From an uncultured Alphaproteobacteria bacterium (lineage in GTDB: Bacteria; Pseudomonadota; Alphaproteobacteria; Bin95), in the NCBI GenBank assembly GCA_937891825.1, contig CALAHN010000098.1, positions 1-56,305 of the forward strand: DNA of 56,305 nucleotides. Reading direction: 5' to 3'. Of the stretch, positions 26,437-36,595 are shown in pieces; the stretch's first letter is position 1, and each line of letters starts with the position of its first letter. The notes under the pieces were generated by a model. The model did not search any database. It was not told where the DNA came from and saw only the letters and a program-made list of their open reading frames with translations. A program made the translations under genes and the position numbers.

Positions 26437-26499
26437 GCTCGAACGGCGCCTCCTCGGGGCTGCGGGTCGGGTCGGCTTCGATCTTGGCATGGAATTCGC

Positions 26500-26521
26500 G
26501 TTAAGTAAATTGTTACTTAAC
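26500..26521. promoter_or_regulatory. Perfect 9+9 inverted repeat between amidase and TRAP genes
   Basis: Arms GTTAAGTAA (26500-26508) and TTACTTAAC (26513-26521) separated by ATTG. It is AT-rich in a GC-rich neighbourhood and lies 63 bp upstream of the amidase start and 110 bp upstream of the DctP start, as expected for an operator controlling both directions. Its size and symmetry suit a dimeric GntR, TetR or MarR-type regulator. A TTACTTA half-site also occurs at 24618-24624, upstream of ridA. Confidence 0.6.
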
Positions 26522-26631
26522 AGCTCTCGCCGTTTTCGAGGCAGACGATCCGAGATTGCCAAAAAAACGGGCGCCATCCGGGCCGGGGCGCGTAAGATTT
26601 CGGCGCCGCATGTCTAGCGAAGGAGGTCCCC

Positions 26632-27651
26632 ATGGGCCGTATGACGACACAAGTGGATCGGTGGAAACGGACAATGATCGCAGCCGGCGCCGCGGCGCTG
26701 GCGCTCGGCGCGCTGGGCGGCGGCGCTGTCGAAGCGGCGGAACTGCGCCTGCTGTCGAGCTTCAACAGCACCCAGAAGCCGACCTATGCCGTTCTGGAGC
26801 AATATCTGGCGAACGTGAAGGAGATCGGCGGCGACGCCATCCAGATCAAGATCAGCGGTCCTGAGGTCGTGCCGATCTTCGAGCAGTTGCAGCCGGTCGT
26901 CTCCGGCGTGTTCGACATGCTCTATACCCATCCGGTGTTTCATGCGGGCGACGGCGGGCTGGCGCTGACAGTCGACGCAATCGCGATCGATCCGATCGCC
27001 CGCCGCAAGGCCGGCGTCTGGGCGTTCGTCGATGAATTCTACCAGAAGAAGCACGGCTTGAAGCTGGTTGCGATGATGTCGGTCAGCCGGTCGGGCTATC
27101 ACCTGTTCACCAAGGAGCCCTTGTCTCCGGCGGGCGACCTGGCGGGCCGCAAGGTTCGCGGCACGCCCACATATCACGGCGTCATCCGCGCGCTCGGCGC
27201 CGAGCCTGTGGTGTTGCCGGGCTCGCAGATCTATTCGGCGCTGCAGAAAGGCGTCGTCGACGGCGCCGGGTGGCCGGCCGCTGGCATGGTCTCCATGAAG
27301 CACTATGAAGTGGCGAGCTATCGTCTGCGGCCGACCTTCGGCGTGGCGACCCAGCCGGTGCTGGTCAACCTCGAAGCCTGGAAGAATTTGACCGCGGCCG
27401 AGCAGAAGATCCTGCTGGACGCAGGCGTGCTGACGGAGTTGCAAATGCCCTGGATCGGCGATGAAATCCAGGCGGAGGAAGACAAGACCCTCGACGGACT
27501 TGGGGTCAAAGTCGTCGAATTGAGCCCGGAGATGGCGGATAAAGTCCAGGCCGCCTTCATCGAAAGCATCTGGGCGCTTGGCGACACGTGTTGCAGCCCG
27601 GATGCTGCGGCGCTGCGCAAGCTTGCCCTGGCGGCAGGCCTGACGCAGTAG
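26632..27651 (+). CDS. TRAP transporter substrate-binding protein (DctP family)
   Basis: Periplasmic solute receptor of a tripartite ATP-independent transporter, 339 aa. Signal peptide: basic start, hydrophobic core IAAGAAALALGALGG and probable cleavage near residue 36 (VEA/AE). The DctP fold is indicated by LAGRKVRGTPTYHGVIRALGA with the family arginine, VVLPGSQIYSALQKGVVDG and PVLVNLEAWKNL. An ideal GAAGGAGGT site precedes the ATG. First gene of a P-Q-M operon, 23 bp before dctQ. Ligand is probably an organic acid or amide. Confidence 0.93.
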   Translation: MGRMTTQVDRWKRTMIAAGAAALALGALGGGAVEAAELRLLSSFNSTQKPTYAVLEQYLANVKEIGGDAIQIKISGPEVVPIFEQLQPVVSGVFDMLYTHPVFHAGDGGLALTVDAIAIDPIARRKAGVWAFVDEFYQKKHGLKLVAMMSVSRSGYHLFTKEPLSPAGDLAGRKVRGTPTYHGVIRALGAEPVVLPGSQIYSALQKGVVDGAGWPAAGMVSMKHYEVASYRLRPTFGVATQPVLVNLEAWKNLTAAEQKILLDAGVLTELQMPWIGDEIQAEEDKTLDGLGVKVVELSPEMADKVQAAFIESIWALGDTCCSPDAAALRKLALAAGLTQ

Positions 27652-27674
27652 GCGGACGCATAAGGGCGGTCACG

Positions 27675-28181
27675 ATGATGGGTCTTCCAGTCAGAATCCT
27701 CGATGCCGTGACCCGGGCGGGGGCGATCGCAGGCGCGGTCGCTCTCGCCGTCATCGTCGCCGCCTATGTCTTCGAGGTGATCGCTCGCTACATCTTCAAT
27801 GCGCCGACCTGGTGGTCGGCGGAACTGGTGGCGTATCTGTTGTGCGTGCTGGTCTTCTGCATGATGCCGGAAGTCACCCGCACTCGGGGGCAGGTCGCCG
27901 TCACCGTGCTGCTGGAGGCGTTGCCGCCAAAGCTCAGCAACGGTCTGGAGCGGATCATCTGGTTGCTGGGCTTCGCCGCGACGGCCGCCATGGCCTGGTT
28001 CGCGGGCGGCGAAACCGCGCGCCAGATCGAGCGCAATATCCAGATGATGGCGGCATATCCCATTCCGAAATGGTGGGTCTCCGGCTGGATCGGGCTGGGA
28101 TTCGGCCTGGCGGCGCTGCAGTTTCTGCGACTGGCGTTCGGGCCGCCCGCCTCATCGCGGCCTGAGCCGCAGGAGCTTTAG
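27675..28181 (+). CDS. TRAP transporter small permease (DctQ family)
   Basis: 168-aa four-helix membrane subunit of the TRAP transporter. Family features include FEVIARYIFNAPTWWSAELVAYLL and the RGQVAVTVLLEALPPKL loop (the usual RxHxxVD region). The start at 27675 follows AAGGGCGG; a longer frame would begin inside dctP. Directly abuts dctM. Confidence 0.92.
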   Translation: MMGLPVRILDAVTRAGAIAGAVALAVIVAAYVFEVIARYIFNAPTWWSAELVAYLLCVLVFCMMPEVTRTRGQVAVTVLLEALPPKLSNGLERIIWLLGFAATAAMAWFAGGETARQIERNIQMMAAYPIPKWWVSGWIGLGFGLAALQFLRLAFGPPASSRPEPQEL

Positions 28182-29495
28182 ATGGTCGCGTGGTGGGCGG
28201 TGCTTCTGGCCGCGGGCGGCTTGCTCTTTGGCCTGTTCTTCTCCGGCATGCCGATCTTCCTGGCGTTTCTGCTGATCAACGTGGCCGGCGTGCTGACCTT
28301 CCTTGGGCCGAACGCTTTCGGCATGCTGGTCAACTCCGTCTTCGACACGACGACAACCGCGACGCTGACGGCAATACCGCTTTTCGTTCTGATGGGCGAA
28401 ATCCTGTTCCGCTCCGGGTCGACGAATGTGCTGTTCGAGGCGGCGGACGGCTTGATCGGCCGGATCTGCGGCCGGCAATACGCGCTCGCGATGGCGCTGG
28501 CGACGGTCTTCGGCGCGCTGTCCGGCTCCAACATGGCGGTCGCGGCGATGATGGGGCGCACGGTCTATCCGGGCATGATCGCGCGGGGCTATGACAAGAA
28601 GCTGTCGATCGGGGTGATCCTTGCGGGCGCCAGCATCGCGCCGATCATTCCGCCGAGCGTCCTCGCCATTATTATCGCGACCCTCGCCAATGTGTCAGTC
28701 GCCGGTCTCCTGATCGCCGGCATCCTGCCGGGCCTGCTGCTGTCCAGCCTGTTTCTGGCCTATGCGCTGCTGCTCTGCCGGGCGCGCCCCGGCCTGGCGC
28801 CGCCGTCGGAGGCGCGCGTGGCCGGCCAGGGCGCGGGGCCGGGAGCGTTCGTGTTGCTGGCGCGCTGCCTGCCGTTCGCGCTGATTATCTTCTGCGTTAT
28901 GGGCTTCATTCTGACGGGCGTCGCGACGCCCTCGGAATCTGCGGCGACCGGCGTCGTCGGCGCCATTCTGACAGCCTTGGTGTTCCGCCGGCTGACCGTC
29001 AGGATGCTTTGGGACAGCTTGATGCAATCGGCCTACATCGCCAGCATGATCCTGATCATCATGGCCTGCTCGACGCTGTTCAGCCAATTGCTGGCGTTCA
29101 GCGGCGCGACCGGCCACCTGGCGGCGCTCGTCGCCGATACGTCCTGGCCGGCCTGGGCGATCCTGCTCGCGATGATGGCGATCGTGTTCGTTTTCTGCAT
29201 GTTCATCGACCAGGTCGCGCTCATGCTGGTCGTCATCCCGATCTATCTGCCGGTGGTGGAAACGCTTGGCTTCGACCCGATCTGGTTCTGGATGCTGATG
29301 TTGCTGAACGTCACCGTCGGCGGCATCACGCCGCCCTTCGGCTATGCGATGTTCGCCTTCAAGGGCGTCGCGCCGGACGCGCATATTCGCGACATCTTCC
29401 AGGCGGCCTTGCCGTTTGTCGGTTTGTTCCTGCTTGGCATGACGATCGTCTACTTCGTGCCGGCGTTCGCGACCTTCCTGCCCGGACTGCTTTGA
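28182..29495 (+). CDS. TRAP transporter large permease (DctM family)
   Basis: 437-aa large membrane subunit of the TRAP transporter, with 12 or more hydrophobic segments, [14 protein letters not shown], an N-terminal [13 protein letters not shown] helix and the [16 protein letters not shown] motif near the C-terminus, which is highly conserved in DctM. Starts on the base after the dctQ stop. Together with DctP and DctQ it completes a sodium-driven high-affinity importer. Confidence 0.94.
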   Translation: MVAWWAVLLAAGGLLFGLFFSGMPIFLAFLLINVAGVLTFLGPNAFGMLVNSVFDTTTTATLTAIPLFVLMGEILFRSGSTNVLFEAADGLIGRICGRQYALAMALATVFGALSGSNMAVAAMMGRTVYPGMIARGYDKKLSIGVILAGASIAPIIPPSVLAIIIATLANVSVAGLLIAGILPGLLLSSLFLAYALLLCRARPGLAPPSEARVAGQGAGPGAFVLLARCLPFALIIFCVMGFILTGVATPSESAATGVVGAILTALVFRRLTVRMLWDSLMQSAYIASMILIIMACSTLFSQLLAFSGATGHLAALVADTSWPAWAILLAMMAIVFVFCMFIDQVALMLVVIPIYLPVVETLGFDPIWFWMLMLLNVTVGGITPPFGYAMFAFKGVAPDAHIRDIFQAALPFVGLFLLGMTIVYFVPAFATFLPGLL

Positions 29496-29514
29496 CGACC
29501 GGCAATTTTGCCCC

Positions 29515-29547
29515 TTGACCTTCCAGTTGCTGGAAACCCCATATGCT
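29515..29547 (+). promoter_or_regulatory. CueR-like copper-responsive promoter
   Basis: TTGACC (29515-29520) is followed by the dyad TTCCAG-TTG-CTGGAA (29521-29535) and an ATATGCT -10 region, with a spacer of 19-21 bp. The layout is that of MerR-family CueR/HmrR promoters such as copA in E. coli, where the overlong spacer is corrected by the activator. It lies immediately upstream of a copper-type P1B ATPase. No cueR gene is in the window, so the activator must act in trans. Confidence 0.75.
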
Positions 29548-29577
29548 TGGGGAACAGCAGTCAAAGGCGAGCCCATC

Positions 29578-32028
29578 ATGGCTGAAGCGGCAAAGCAGGC
29601 AGAGATTGAACGCGACCCGGTTTGCGGGATGACGGTAGAGGCGGAATCCGGCAAACCGCATCACCGCCATGACGGCGTCGATTATCATTTTTGCAGCAGC
29701 GGCTGCCAGACGAAGTTCGCGGGCGCGCCCGACGACTATATCGAAGCCAAGGATCCGGTCTGCGGCATGACCGTCCAGCGCCGAAGCGCCCGGCACATGG
29801 CGCGGCACGAGGGCCAGCGGTTTTATTTCTGCTCATCCGGATGCGCCGACAAGTTCGAGGCCGACCCCGCGCAGTATCTGGGCGACCGGCCGCTGCCCGA
29901 GCCGATGCCCGAAGGCACGATCTACACCTGCCCGATGCATCCCGAGGTCAAGCAGGAAGGCCCCGGCGATTGTCCCATTTGCGGCATGGCGCTGGAGCCG
30001 ATGGGTCCGCCTGCGGCCGACGCCGGGCCGAACCCGGAATATCTTGATTTCCGCCGCCGCTTCCTTGTCGGCGCCGCGCTGACCGTGCCCTTGATCATGA
30101 TCGCCATGGGCCCGATGTTCGGATTGCCCATCAAAAGCTGGCTTGGCGGCTATGCGGCCTGGATCGAGTTGCTGCTGGCGGCGCCTGTCGTCCTCTGGAG
30201 CGGCTGGCCGTTCCTGGCGCGGGGCGCCAAGTCATTCCGCCAGATGCATCTGAACATGTTCAGCCTGATCGCCATGGGCGTATCGGCGGCGTTTGCCTTC
30301 AGCGTGACGGCGACCGTGGCGCCGGGCATCTTTCCGCCAGGGTTTCAGATGGCGGACGGCGGCGTCGGCCTGTACTTCGAGGCGGCGGCGGTGATCGTCG
30401 TGCTGGTGTTGCTCGGCCAGTTGATGGAGTTGCGCGCCCGCGATCAGACCGGCGCCGCCATCCGCGCGCTGATGGACCTCAGCGCCAAGACCGCCCGCGT
30501 CGTCCTCGCCGACGGCCGGGAGGAAGAGCGGCCGCTGGAGGATGTCGTCGTCGGCGACCGCGTCCGCATTCGTCCGGGCGAAAAGGTTCCGGTCGACGGC
30601 GTGGTCATCGAAGGCCGGTCGTCAGTCGATGAAAGCATGCTGACCGGGGAGCCGGTGCCGGTCGAGAAATCGGCGGGCGACGCCGTCACCGGCGCGACGC
30701 TGAACGGCACGGGCGGTCTCCTGGTCGAGGCGGAGCGCGTCGGCAAGGACACCATGCTGGCGCGGATCGTCGACCTGGTCGCGACCGCCCAGCGCTCCCG
30801 CGCGCCGATCCAGAAGCTGGCGGATGCGGTTGCGGGCTATTTCGTGCCGACCGTCATCGTGTCGGCGGTTCTGGCGTTCCTTGCCTGGTCGATCTGGGGG
30901 CCGTCGCCGGCGCTGGCCTATGGACTGATCGCGGGCATCTCCGTGCTGATCATCGCCTGTCCATGCGCGCTCGGTCTGGCGACGCCGATGTCGATCATGA
31001 CCGCGACCGGACGGGGCGCCCAGGCCGGCGTTCTCATCAAGAATGCCGAGGCGCTGGAGCGGTTCGCGAAGTCCGATGTTCTGATCGTCGACAAGACCGG
31101 CACGCTCACCGAGGGCAAGCCGAAGCTGACGGCGACCGATCCTGCCGACGGCTTCGACGCGGCGACAGTCCTGCGGCTGGCCGCGAGCCTGGAGCGCGGG
31201 TCGGAGCATCCGTTGGCGGCCGCGATCGTCGCGGGCGCGGAGGCCGAGGGGCTGACGCTCAGCGAGGCCAAGGACTTCAAGGCGATCGTCGGCAAGGGCG
31301 TGCAGGGCGAAATCGACGGCCAGGCGGTGGCGCTTGGCAACGGGAAGCTGCTGGCGGACATGGGCGTCGATCCAGGCGCGGCGGAGGCGGGCGCCAATGC
31401 GCGCCGCGATCAAGGCGAAACGGTGATGTTCGTGGTCGTCGATCAGGTATTTGCGGGGACGCTCGCCGTCGCCGATCCGATCAAGGATTCGACGCCGGAT
31501 GCGCTCATCGCGCTCCGTTCGCTTGGATTAAGGATCGTGATGGCGACGGGCGACAATGCGCGGACGGCGCAGGCGGTCGCGGCCAAGCTCGGCATTGATG
31601 ACGTCCGAGCCGGCCTCTCGCCGGAGGACAAGGCGGCGGCTGTGACCGAAATGCAGAAAGCCGGCAGCTCGGTCGCGATGGCGGGCGACGGCGTCAATGA
31701 CGCGCCGGCGCTGGCGGCGGCGGACGTCGGCATTGCGATGGGCACGGGCGCGGATGTCGCCATTGAAAGCGCTGGCATGGCGTTGGTTAAAGGCGATCTG
31801 AACGGCATCGTCCGCGCGCGGCGCCTGGCCCAGATGACGATGCGCAACATCCGCCAGAACCTGGTCTTCGCGTTCTTCTATAACGCGGCGGGGGTGCCGC
31901 TCGCGGCAGGGGTGCTTTACCCGTTCACGGGCCTGCTGCTTTCGCCGATGGCGGCGGCGGCGGCGATGAGCTTGTCGTCGGTCTCGGTGATTGCGAACGC
32001 GCTTCGCTTGCGCAGGGCGAAGTTGTAG
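29578..32028 (+). CDS. Copper-translocating P1B-type ATPase with YHS-YHS-HMBD N-terminus
   Basis: 816-aa heavy-metal ATPase. N-terminus: two YHS-like metal domains (DPVCGMTV at 13-20 and 59-66, each with a later CSSGC) and a heavy-metal-binding domain (YTCPMHPEV to [10 protein letters not shown], about 116-141); no classical HMA domain is present. Core: LTGEPVP, CPC in TM6 (461-463), the phosphorylated aspartate in DKTGT (505-509), SEHPLA, MATGDN and [10 protein letters not shown]. Metal-exporting ATPases of this type handle Cu(I)/Ag(I). The ATG at 29578 is downstream of the CueR-like promoter; an earlier TTG-start reading would run through the promoter. Converges on the DUF3830 gene with 10 bp between stops. 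Confidence 0.93.
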   Translation: MAEAAKQAEIERDPVCGMTVEAESGKPHHRHDGVDYHFCSSGCQTKFAGAPDDYIEAKDPVCGMTVQRRSARHMARHEGQRFYFCSSGCADKFEADPAQYLGDRPLPEPMPEGTIYTCPMHPEVKQEGPGDCPICGMALEPMGPPAADAGPNPEYLDFRRRFLVGAALTVPLIMIAMGPMFGLPIKSWLGGYAAWIELLLAAPVVLWSGWPFLARGAKSFRQMHLNMFSLIAMGVSAAFAFSVTATVAPGIFPPGFQMADGGVGLYFEAAAVIVVLVLLGQLMELRARDQTGAAIRALMDLSAKTARVVLADGREEERPLEDVVVGDRVRIRPGEKVPVDGVVIEGRSSVDESMLTGEPVPVEKSAGDAVTGATLNGTGGLLVEAERVGKDTMLARIVDLVATAQRSRAPIQKLADAVAGYFVPTVIVSAVLAFLAWSIWGPSPALAYGLIAGISVLIIACPCALGLATPMSIMTATGRGAQAGVLIKNAEALERFAKSDVLIVDKTGTLTEGKPKLTATDPADGFDAATVLRLAASLERGSEHPLAAAIVAGAEAEGLTLSEAKDFKAIVGKGVQGEIDGQAVALGNGKLLADMGVDPGAAEAGANARRDQGETVMFVVVDQVFAGTLAVADPIKDSTPDALIALRSLGLRIVMATGDNARTAQAVAAKLGIDDVRAGLSPEDKAAAVTEMQKAGSSVAMAGDGVNDAPALAAADVGIAMGTGADVAIESAGMALVKGDLNGIVRARRLAQMTMRNIRQNLVFAFFYNAAGVPLAAGVLYPFTGLLLSPMAAAAAMSLSSVSVIANALRLRRAKL

Positions 32029-32038
32029 TCGTGGGCAG

Positions 32039-32452
32039 TCAGGCCAGGTCGAAGCGGATGTCCTGGGCGCCTTCCCAGAGCGTCATGACGCCGAGGGCAT
32101 GGAGATTTTCCATGCCGCCGGTGATCGTGATGAAATGATTGCCGGCGAGCTGGCCCATCTTGGAGGCGAAGCAGACGCCGCCATAGGCCAGCAGAATCTC
32201 GGTTTCGCTGATGCCGCCGGGATAAAGGATGATCTGGCCCGGCGCCGGGTAGCTGGTGTGGTTCTCGTAATCGACGCCGAACTTATAGTCGCCGAGCGGA
32301 ATCCACACGCCTTCGCCGCTCCAGCGAACATGGACGATCTTGCTGACGTACGGCATGGCGGCGCGGAAAGCGGCGCAGGTTTTCGGCGCGGCCGCGGTCT
32401 CGAGCCGGGCGGCGAAGACATAGGGGCCAGCGGCGATACGAATGGCGGTCAT
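32039..32452 (-). CDS. DUF3830 (cyclophilin-like) protein
   Basis: 137-aa protein of the DUF3830 family, which adopts a cyclophilin-like barrel; recognisable by AAPKTCAAFRAAMPY, HVRWSGEGVWIPLGD and PGQIILYPGGISETEILLAYG. No established function. The start overlaps the modC stop by 4 bp, making it the last gene of the mod operon. It may bind a small ligand or assist another protein; the link with molybdate uptake is contextual. Confidence 0.85.
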   Translation of the reverse strand: MTAIRIAAGPYVFAARLETAAAPKTCAAFRAAMPYVSKIVHVRWSGEGVWIPLGDYKFGVDYENHTSYPAPGQIILYPGGISETEILLAYGGVCFASKMGQLAGNHFITITGGMENLHALGVMTLWEGAQDIRFDLA

Positions 32453-33582
32453 CTGGCGTCGGCTCCGGTTTCTGGGTCGCGCGCAGTGTAGCCGCGGCGG
32501 CCGTCGAAGGACACGCTCTTGATCAGGGCGAAGGCGGGCATGCCCGGTTTCAGCGCAAGCTCCGCCATCGCTTCGCGGGTGATCCGGGACTTGATCCGGG
32601 CGTCGCCGATGCCAAGCACGACATCGCCGTGCACGGCGTCCTCGGCCGCGTCGATCGTCAGGATCGTGGCGTCCAGAATATTGCGGATGCTGATGCCGGA
32701 CGGCCGCTGGAGCGCGATCGCGACATCCCGCGCCCGGACCCTGACCCGGATCGTCTGGCCGACCGGCAGGTCGAGCGGCGGCACGGTGAGCGACTGGCCG
32801 CCGCAGTCGACCCGCGTCAGCCGCAGCGCCGTATCGTGGCTGGCGATGACGCCGGTCAGCAGCGCGCTTTCCTCGAACGCCGGCACGCCGGCTTCAAGGC
32901 CGAGCCGCTCCAGCATGTCGGCCGTCGAGCCGCAGCCGACGACGCGGCCGCCCGCGATTTGAACGATACGATCGGCCAGCCGCGCCACTTCGCCGATATC
33001 GTGGCTGACATAGACGATGGGCATGGCGGCGACGGCGGCCAGGCGTTCCAGATAGGGCAGGATGTCGGCCTTGGTCATGGCGTCGAGCGCCGACAGGGGC
33101 TCGTCCATCAGGAGCAGCCGGGGCGCGGCAAGGAGGGCGCGCCCGATCGCGACCCGCTGGCGTTCGCCGCCGGAAAGGTCGGACGGCCTGCGGTCGATGA
33201 ACGGCGCCAGGCCCAGCAGGTCGATGATCGCATCCCGGTCGAGCACGGGCTGGCTGGCTGCGCCGCGCCGCCGGGCGGCCGCGCGCTTTTCGCCATACGC
33301 CAGATTACCCGCGACAGAGAGGTGAGGGAACAAGGTCGCCGACTGGAAGACATACCCGGCCTCGCGGCGATGGGGCGCCACGAACGTGCGCGCGTCCTGC
33401 CAGACCTCGCCATTGACGCTCAGGCGGCCGTCAAGCTGGGTCAGGCCGGCCAGGCAGCGCAGGATGCTGGTCTTGCCGGAGCCCGACGGCCCGAAGAGCG
33501 CGGTCACCCCGCTCGCCGGCACGGCGAAGCAGGCGTCGAGATCGAAGCCGCCAAGCCGCCCCTTGAACGCAGCCTCGATCAT
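32449..33582 (-). CDS. modC: Molybdate ABC transporter ATPase ModC
   Basis: 377-aa ATPase with Walker [10 protein letters not shown] (about 31-39), [14 protein letters not shown]-loop region, [16 protein letters not shown] signature, [12 protein letters not shown] Walker B and the [13 protein letters not shown] histidine. The C-terminal portion from about residue 300 is a TOBE (molybdate-binding) domain ([15 protein letters not shown]). ATGA overlaps link it to modB and to the DUF3830 gene. Confidence 0.95.
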   Translation of the reverse strand: MIEAAFKGRLGGFDLDACFAVPASGVTALFGPSGSGKTSILRCLAGLTQLDGRLSVNGEVWQDARTFVAPHRREAGYVFQSATLFPHLSVAGNLAYGEKRAAARRRGAASQPVLDRDAIIDLLGLAPFIDRRPSDLSGGERQRVAIGRALLAAPRLLLMDEPLSALDAMTKADILPYLERLAAVAAMPIVYVSHDIGEVARLADRIVQIAGGRVVGCGSTADMLERLGLEAGVPAFEESALLTGVIASHDTALRLTRVDCGGQSLTVPPLDLPVGQTIRVRVRARDVAIALQRPSGISIRNILDATILTIDAAEDAVHGDVVLGIGDARIKSRITREAMAELALKPGMPAFALIKSVSFDGRRGYTARDPETGADAR

Positions 33583-34259
33583 TGCCGGACCCGCCCGCGC
33601 TTATCCATCAGCAGAACGGTCAGCACGACCAGGAACGCGAAGACCACCATGCCCCCTGCCAGGAGATGCGCCTTTCCCCATTGCAGCGTCTCGACAAAAT
33701 CATAGAGCGCGATGGAGGCGACGCGGGTTTCGCCGGGGAGGTCGCCGCCGATCATCAGGATCACCCCGAACTCGCCGATCGTGTGCGCGAAGCCCAGGAC
33801 AGCGCCCGTCAGAAATCCGGTGCGGGCCAGGGGAACCGCGACGCTCCAGAAGGCGTCCCAGGGGCTTGCCCCGAGGGAGGCGGCGGCCTCCAGCATGCCG
33901 TTATCGATCGCCTGAAACGCATTGCGGATCGGCTGGACGACGAAGGGCAGCGAATAGATGACCGAGCCGATCACCAGGCCTTCGAAGGTGAACGCCAGGC
34001 TGCGGCCGCCCCAGAGCCCCGCGACGGCGCCGCCCGGACCGTCCGGCCCCAGGGCCAGCAGCAGATAGAACCCGAGCGCGGTCGGCGGCAGCACGAGCGG
34101 CATGGCGACAATCGCCGCGACGCCTTCCTTCCAGCGAACCCGGCTCCGCGCCAGCCACCACGCGAGCGGCGTCGACAGAACCAGCAGCGCCAGCGTCGTC
34201 ACGCTTGCGAGCTTGAGGGTCAGGGCCACCGCCGGCCAGATTTCCAGAAGGGCTGCCAC
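33579..34259 (-). CDS. modB: Molybdate ABC transporter permease ModB
   Basis: 226-aa inner-membrane permease with about five helices and the ABC cytoplasmic EAA loop [20 protein letters not shown]. The [21 protein letters not shown] segment is characteristic of ModB. Start codon is GTG, 12 bp after modA. Forms the channel served by ModC and fed by ModA. Confidence 0.95.
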   Translation of the reverse strand: MAALLEIWPAVALTLKLASVTTLALLVLSTPLAWWLARSRVRWKEGVAAIVAMPLVLPPTALGFYLLLALGPDGPGGAVAGLWGGRSLAFTFEGLVIGSVIYSLPFVVQPIRNAFQAIDNGMLEAAASLGASPWDAFWSVAVPLARTGFLTGAVLGFAHTIGEFGVILMIGGDLPGETRVASIALYDFVETLQWGKAHLLAGGMVVFAFLVVLTVLLMDKRGRVRQ

Positions 34260-34271
34260 GCCGCCGGCCCG

Positions 34272-35012
34272 CTATTCAGGCGTCGCGTAGCCGTGCCGGC
34301 TGATGGTCGCGCGGCCGGCGGGCGAGCGCAGATAGGCCAGAAAGCCACGTGCTGCGACCGAACTGGCGTCAAGCAGCACGGCATCCTGGGCGATCGGTTC
34401 ATGCAAGCTTGAAGGCACGGTCCAATGGGCGCCGGCGCCGGCGTCGGCGATCTGGGACCGGGCGACAAAGCCTGCCTCGGCGGCGCCGCTCCAGATGAAC
34501 TGAAACGTCTGGCCGATGTTCTTGCCGCGGACGATGCGCGGAGCCAGGACAGCGTCGAGGCCAAGCGACTGCAGCGTCTGCATCGCGGCGAGGCCGTATG
34601 GCGCCGTCGCCGGGTCCGCTATGGCGATCCGCTCGAACGGGGCTTGCTTCAGATAGTCCGGCCCGAGCGCCGCCGCCGCGTCTCGACTGAACAGCGCCAG
34701 CTCGCCGATGGCATAGGTAAAGCCGCTGCCGGGGACAGCGCGGTCGTCCTGCAGCAGTAGGGCAGGGCGAGCTTGGTCCGCCGCCAGAAAGGCCGCATAG
34801 GGCGCTCCCTGGGAAATCTGTAGATAGAGCGCGCCCGTCGCGCCATAGCTTGGCGTTATCGCGTGGCCGGAGAGGGCGGCGTATTCGTCCGCGAGCGCTT
34901 TCGCGGCGCTCGTGAAGTTGGATGCGACCGCGATCCGCGCAGTGTCGGCGTTCGCCGCGCCCGGCGCCAGCGCCAGCGCGAGAACGCAAATAAGCGCCCG
35001 TAGCGCCGTCAC
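34272..35012 (-). CDS. modA: Molybdate-binding periplasmic protein ModA
   Basis: 246-aa receptor with an N-terminal signal peptide (LICVLALALAPGAANA, cleavage near residue 22) and typical ModA segments: RIAVASNFTSAAKALADEY, a YGATGALYLQISQGAP ligand loop, and IADPATAPYGLAAMQTL. Binds molybdate and probably tungstate. Overlaps the upstream FAD-linked oxidase gene by 4 bp, an unusual operon partner. Confidence 0.94.
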   Translation of the reverse strand: MTALRALICVLALALAPGAANADTARIAVASNFTSAAKALADEYAALSGHAITPSYGATGALYLQISQGAPYAAFLAADQARPALLLQDDRAVPGSGFTYAIGELALFSRDAAAALGPDYLKQAPFERIAIADPATAPYGLAAMQTLQSLGLDAVLAPRIVRGKNIGQTFQFIWSGAAEAGFVARSQIADAGAGAHWTVPSSLHEPIAQDAVLLDASSVAARGFLAYLRSPAGRATISRHGYATPE

Positions 35013-36436
35013 AAGACCTTGCCGGGGTTCATCAGCCCTTCCGGATCGAACGCTTGCTTGACCCGGCGCATCAATTCCAGGTCCAGACTAGGCTTGAAAG
35101 CCCGGAGTTCGTCGACCTTCAGCTTGCCGATGCCGTGCTCCGCCGAGATCGAGCCGCCCATGTCGACGACGATTTCGTGGATGGCGTGGTTCAGCTTGTG
35201 CCATTGCTTCAGATATTCAGCCTTGTCCATGCCCTCGGGCTGGGTGACGTTGTAGTGCAGGTTGCCATCGCCGGCATGGCCGAAGGCGCAGGTCCGCGCG
35301 CCCGGTACGGTCGCTTCGACGACCGGGCCAGCGCGCTCCATGAATTCCGGAATGCGCGAGACCGGCACGGCGATATCGTGCTTGATGCTGCCGCCTTCCG
35401 GGATCTGGCCTTCGACGACGCCTTCGCGGATCCGCCAGAACGCCTGCGCCTGAGCTTCGCTCTCCGCCAGCACGGCGTCGAGCACGATGCCGTCCTCATA
35501 AGCTGTCGCAAGCGTTTCCTCGACGATGTCCCGAAGGCCGCTGTCGGCGCGGCCGGCGCTGGCGCGGAACAGGGCATAGTGGTCATAGGTCTGCTGTAAC
35601 GGATCGCGGCAGCCATGCACATGCTTGACCGCGAGATGGATGCCGAAGCGCTGGATATACTCGAAAGCGGACACCTGATCGCCCGTGCCGAGCCGCAGCC
35701 GCGACAGCAATTCGATCGCCGCCTTGACGTCCCGGATCGCGACAAAGGCCGAGACTTCTTCCCGGGGGCGCGGGAACAGCTTGCAGGTCGCGGCCGTGAT
35801 GACGCCGAGCGTGCCTTCGCCGCCAATGAACAGGTGCTTCAGGTCGTAGCCGGTATTGTCCTTGCGCAAGCGCTTCAGGCCGTTCCAGATGCGGCCGTCC
35901 GGCAGGACGACTTCCAGGCCCAGAACCAGGTCCCGCGCATTGCCGTAGCGCAGCGTGTTGATGCCGCCGGCATTGGTCGAAAGATTGCCGCCGATCTGGC
36001 AACTGCCTTCGGCGCCGAGCGAAAGCGGAAACAGGCGGTCGACCTCAGCCGCGGCGTCCTGCACGTTCTGCAGGATGCAGCCGGCCTCGAGCGTGACCGT
36101 ATAGTCCAGGGGATCGATGTCGCGGATGCGGTTCATCCGGGAGAGCGACAGCAGCACCATGCCAGCTTCGGACGTCGCGCCGCCGCAGAGGCCGGTATTG
36201 CCGCCCTGGGGCACGATAGCGACGCCGGCCGCGGCGCAAGCCTTGACGACGGCGGCGACTTCAGCCGTCGTTCCCGGACGGACGACGAGGCTGGCGGCGC
36301 CCTGAAAGAGGCCGCGCGGCTCCCGGAGGAGCGGCGCGATCGCGTCAGGGTCGGTGACCATGCCGGCGTCGCCGACAATGGCGTGGATCGTCGCCTGGAG
36401 CGACGGCGTCAGGGCGGGATTGGGCGCTTCAGGCAT
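35009..36436 (-). CDS. FAD-linked 2-hydroxyacid oxidase/dehydrogenase
   Basis: 475-aa VAO-family flavoprotein of the GlcD/D-lactate/D-2-hydroxyglutarate dehydrogenase type. FAD-binding domain: VVRPGTTAEVAAVV, PQGGNTGLCGG, GGNLSTNAGGINTLRYGN. C-terminal FAD-oxidase domain: FGHAGDGNLHYN with metal-ligand histidines and SISAEHGIGKLK. Oxidises a D-2-hydroxyacid and passes electrons to a quinone, ETF or cytochrome. It is the first gene of the operon that continues into modABC. The exact substrate cannot be told. Confidence 0.9.
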   Translation of the reverse strand: MPEAPNPALTPSLQATIHAIVGDAGMVTDPDAIAPLLREPRGLFQGAASLVVRPGTTAEVAAVVKACAAAGVAIVPQGGNTGLCGGATSEAGMVLLSLSRMNRIRDIDPLDYTVTLEAGCILQNVQDAAAEVDRLFPLSLGAEGSCQIGGNLSTNAGGINTLRYGNARDLVLGLEVVLPDGRIWNGLKRLRKDNTGYDLKHLFIGGEGTLGVITAATCKLFPRPREEVSAFVAIRDVKAAIELLSRLRLGTGDQVSAFEYIQRFGIHLAVKHVHGCRDPLQQTYDHYALFRASAGRADSGLRDIVEETLATAYEDGIVLDAVLAESEAQAQAFWRIREGVVEGQIPEGGSIKHDIAVPVSRIPEFMERAGPVVEATVPGARTCAFGHAGDGNLHYNVTQPEGMDKAEYLKQWHKLNHAIHEIVVDMGGSISAEHGIGKLKVDELRAFKPSLDLELMRRVKQAFDPEGLMNPGKVL

Positions 36437-36595
36437 CGGGCGGGCGCATTCTGTTGCGAGGGACAGGGACGTGACCGGCCGACCTTAAATCGATTTCGAT
36501 CCAAGGTCCAAAAGCCGCTCACGTCGCATGGGCGGGCGACCCAGACGTTAGGCCGGCCGCAGCAAAATGCAACGCCTTCAGAATGCCCTCAAAGC

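Noticed and set aside
29515-29577. Earlier TTG start for the copper ATPase
   Set aside because: The 21 extra codons coincide with the CueR-like promoter and dyad, so they are non-coding.
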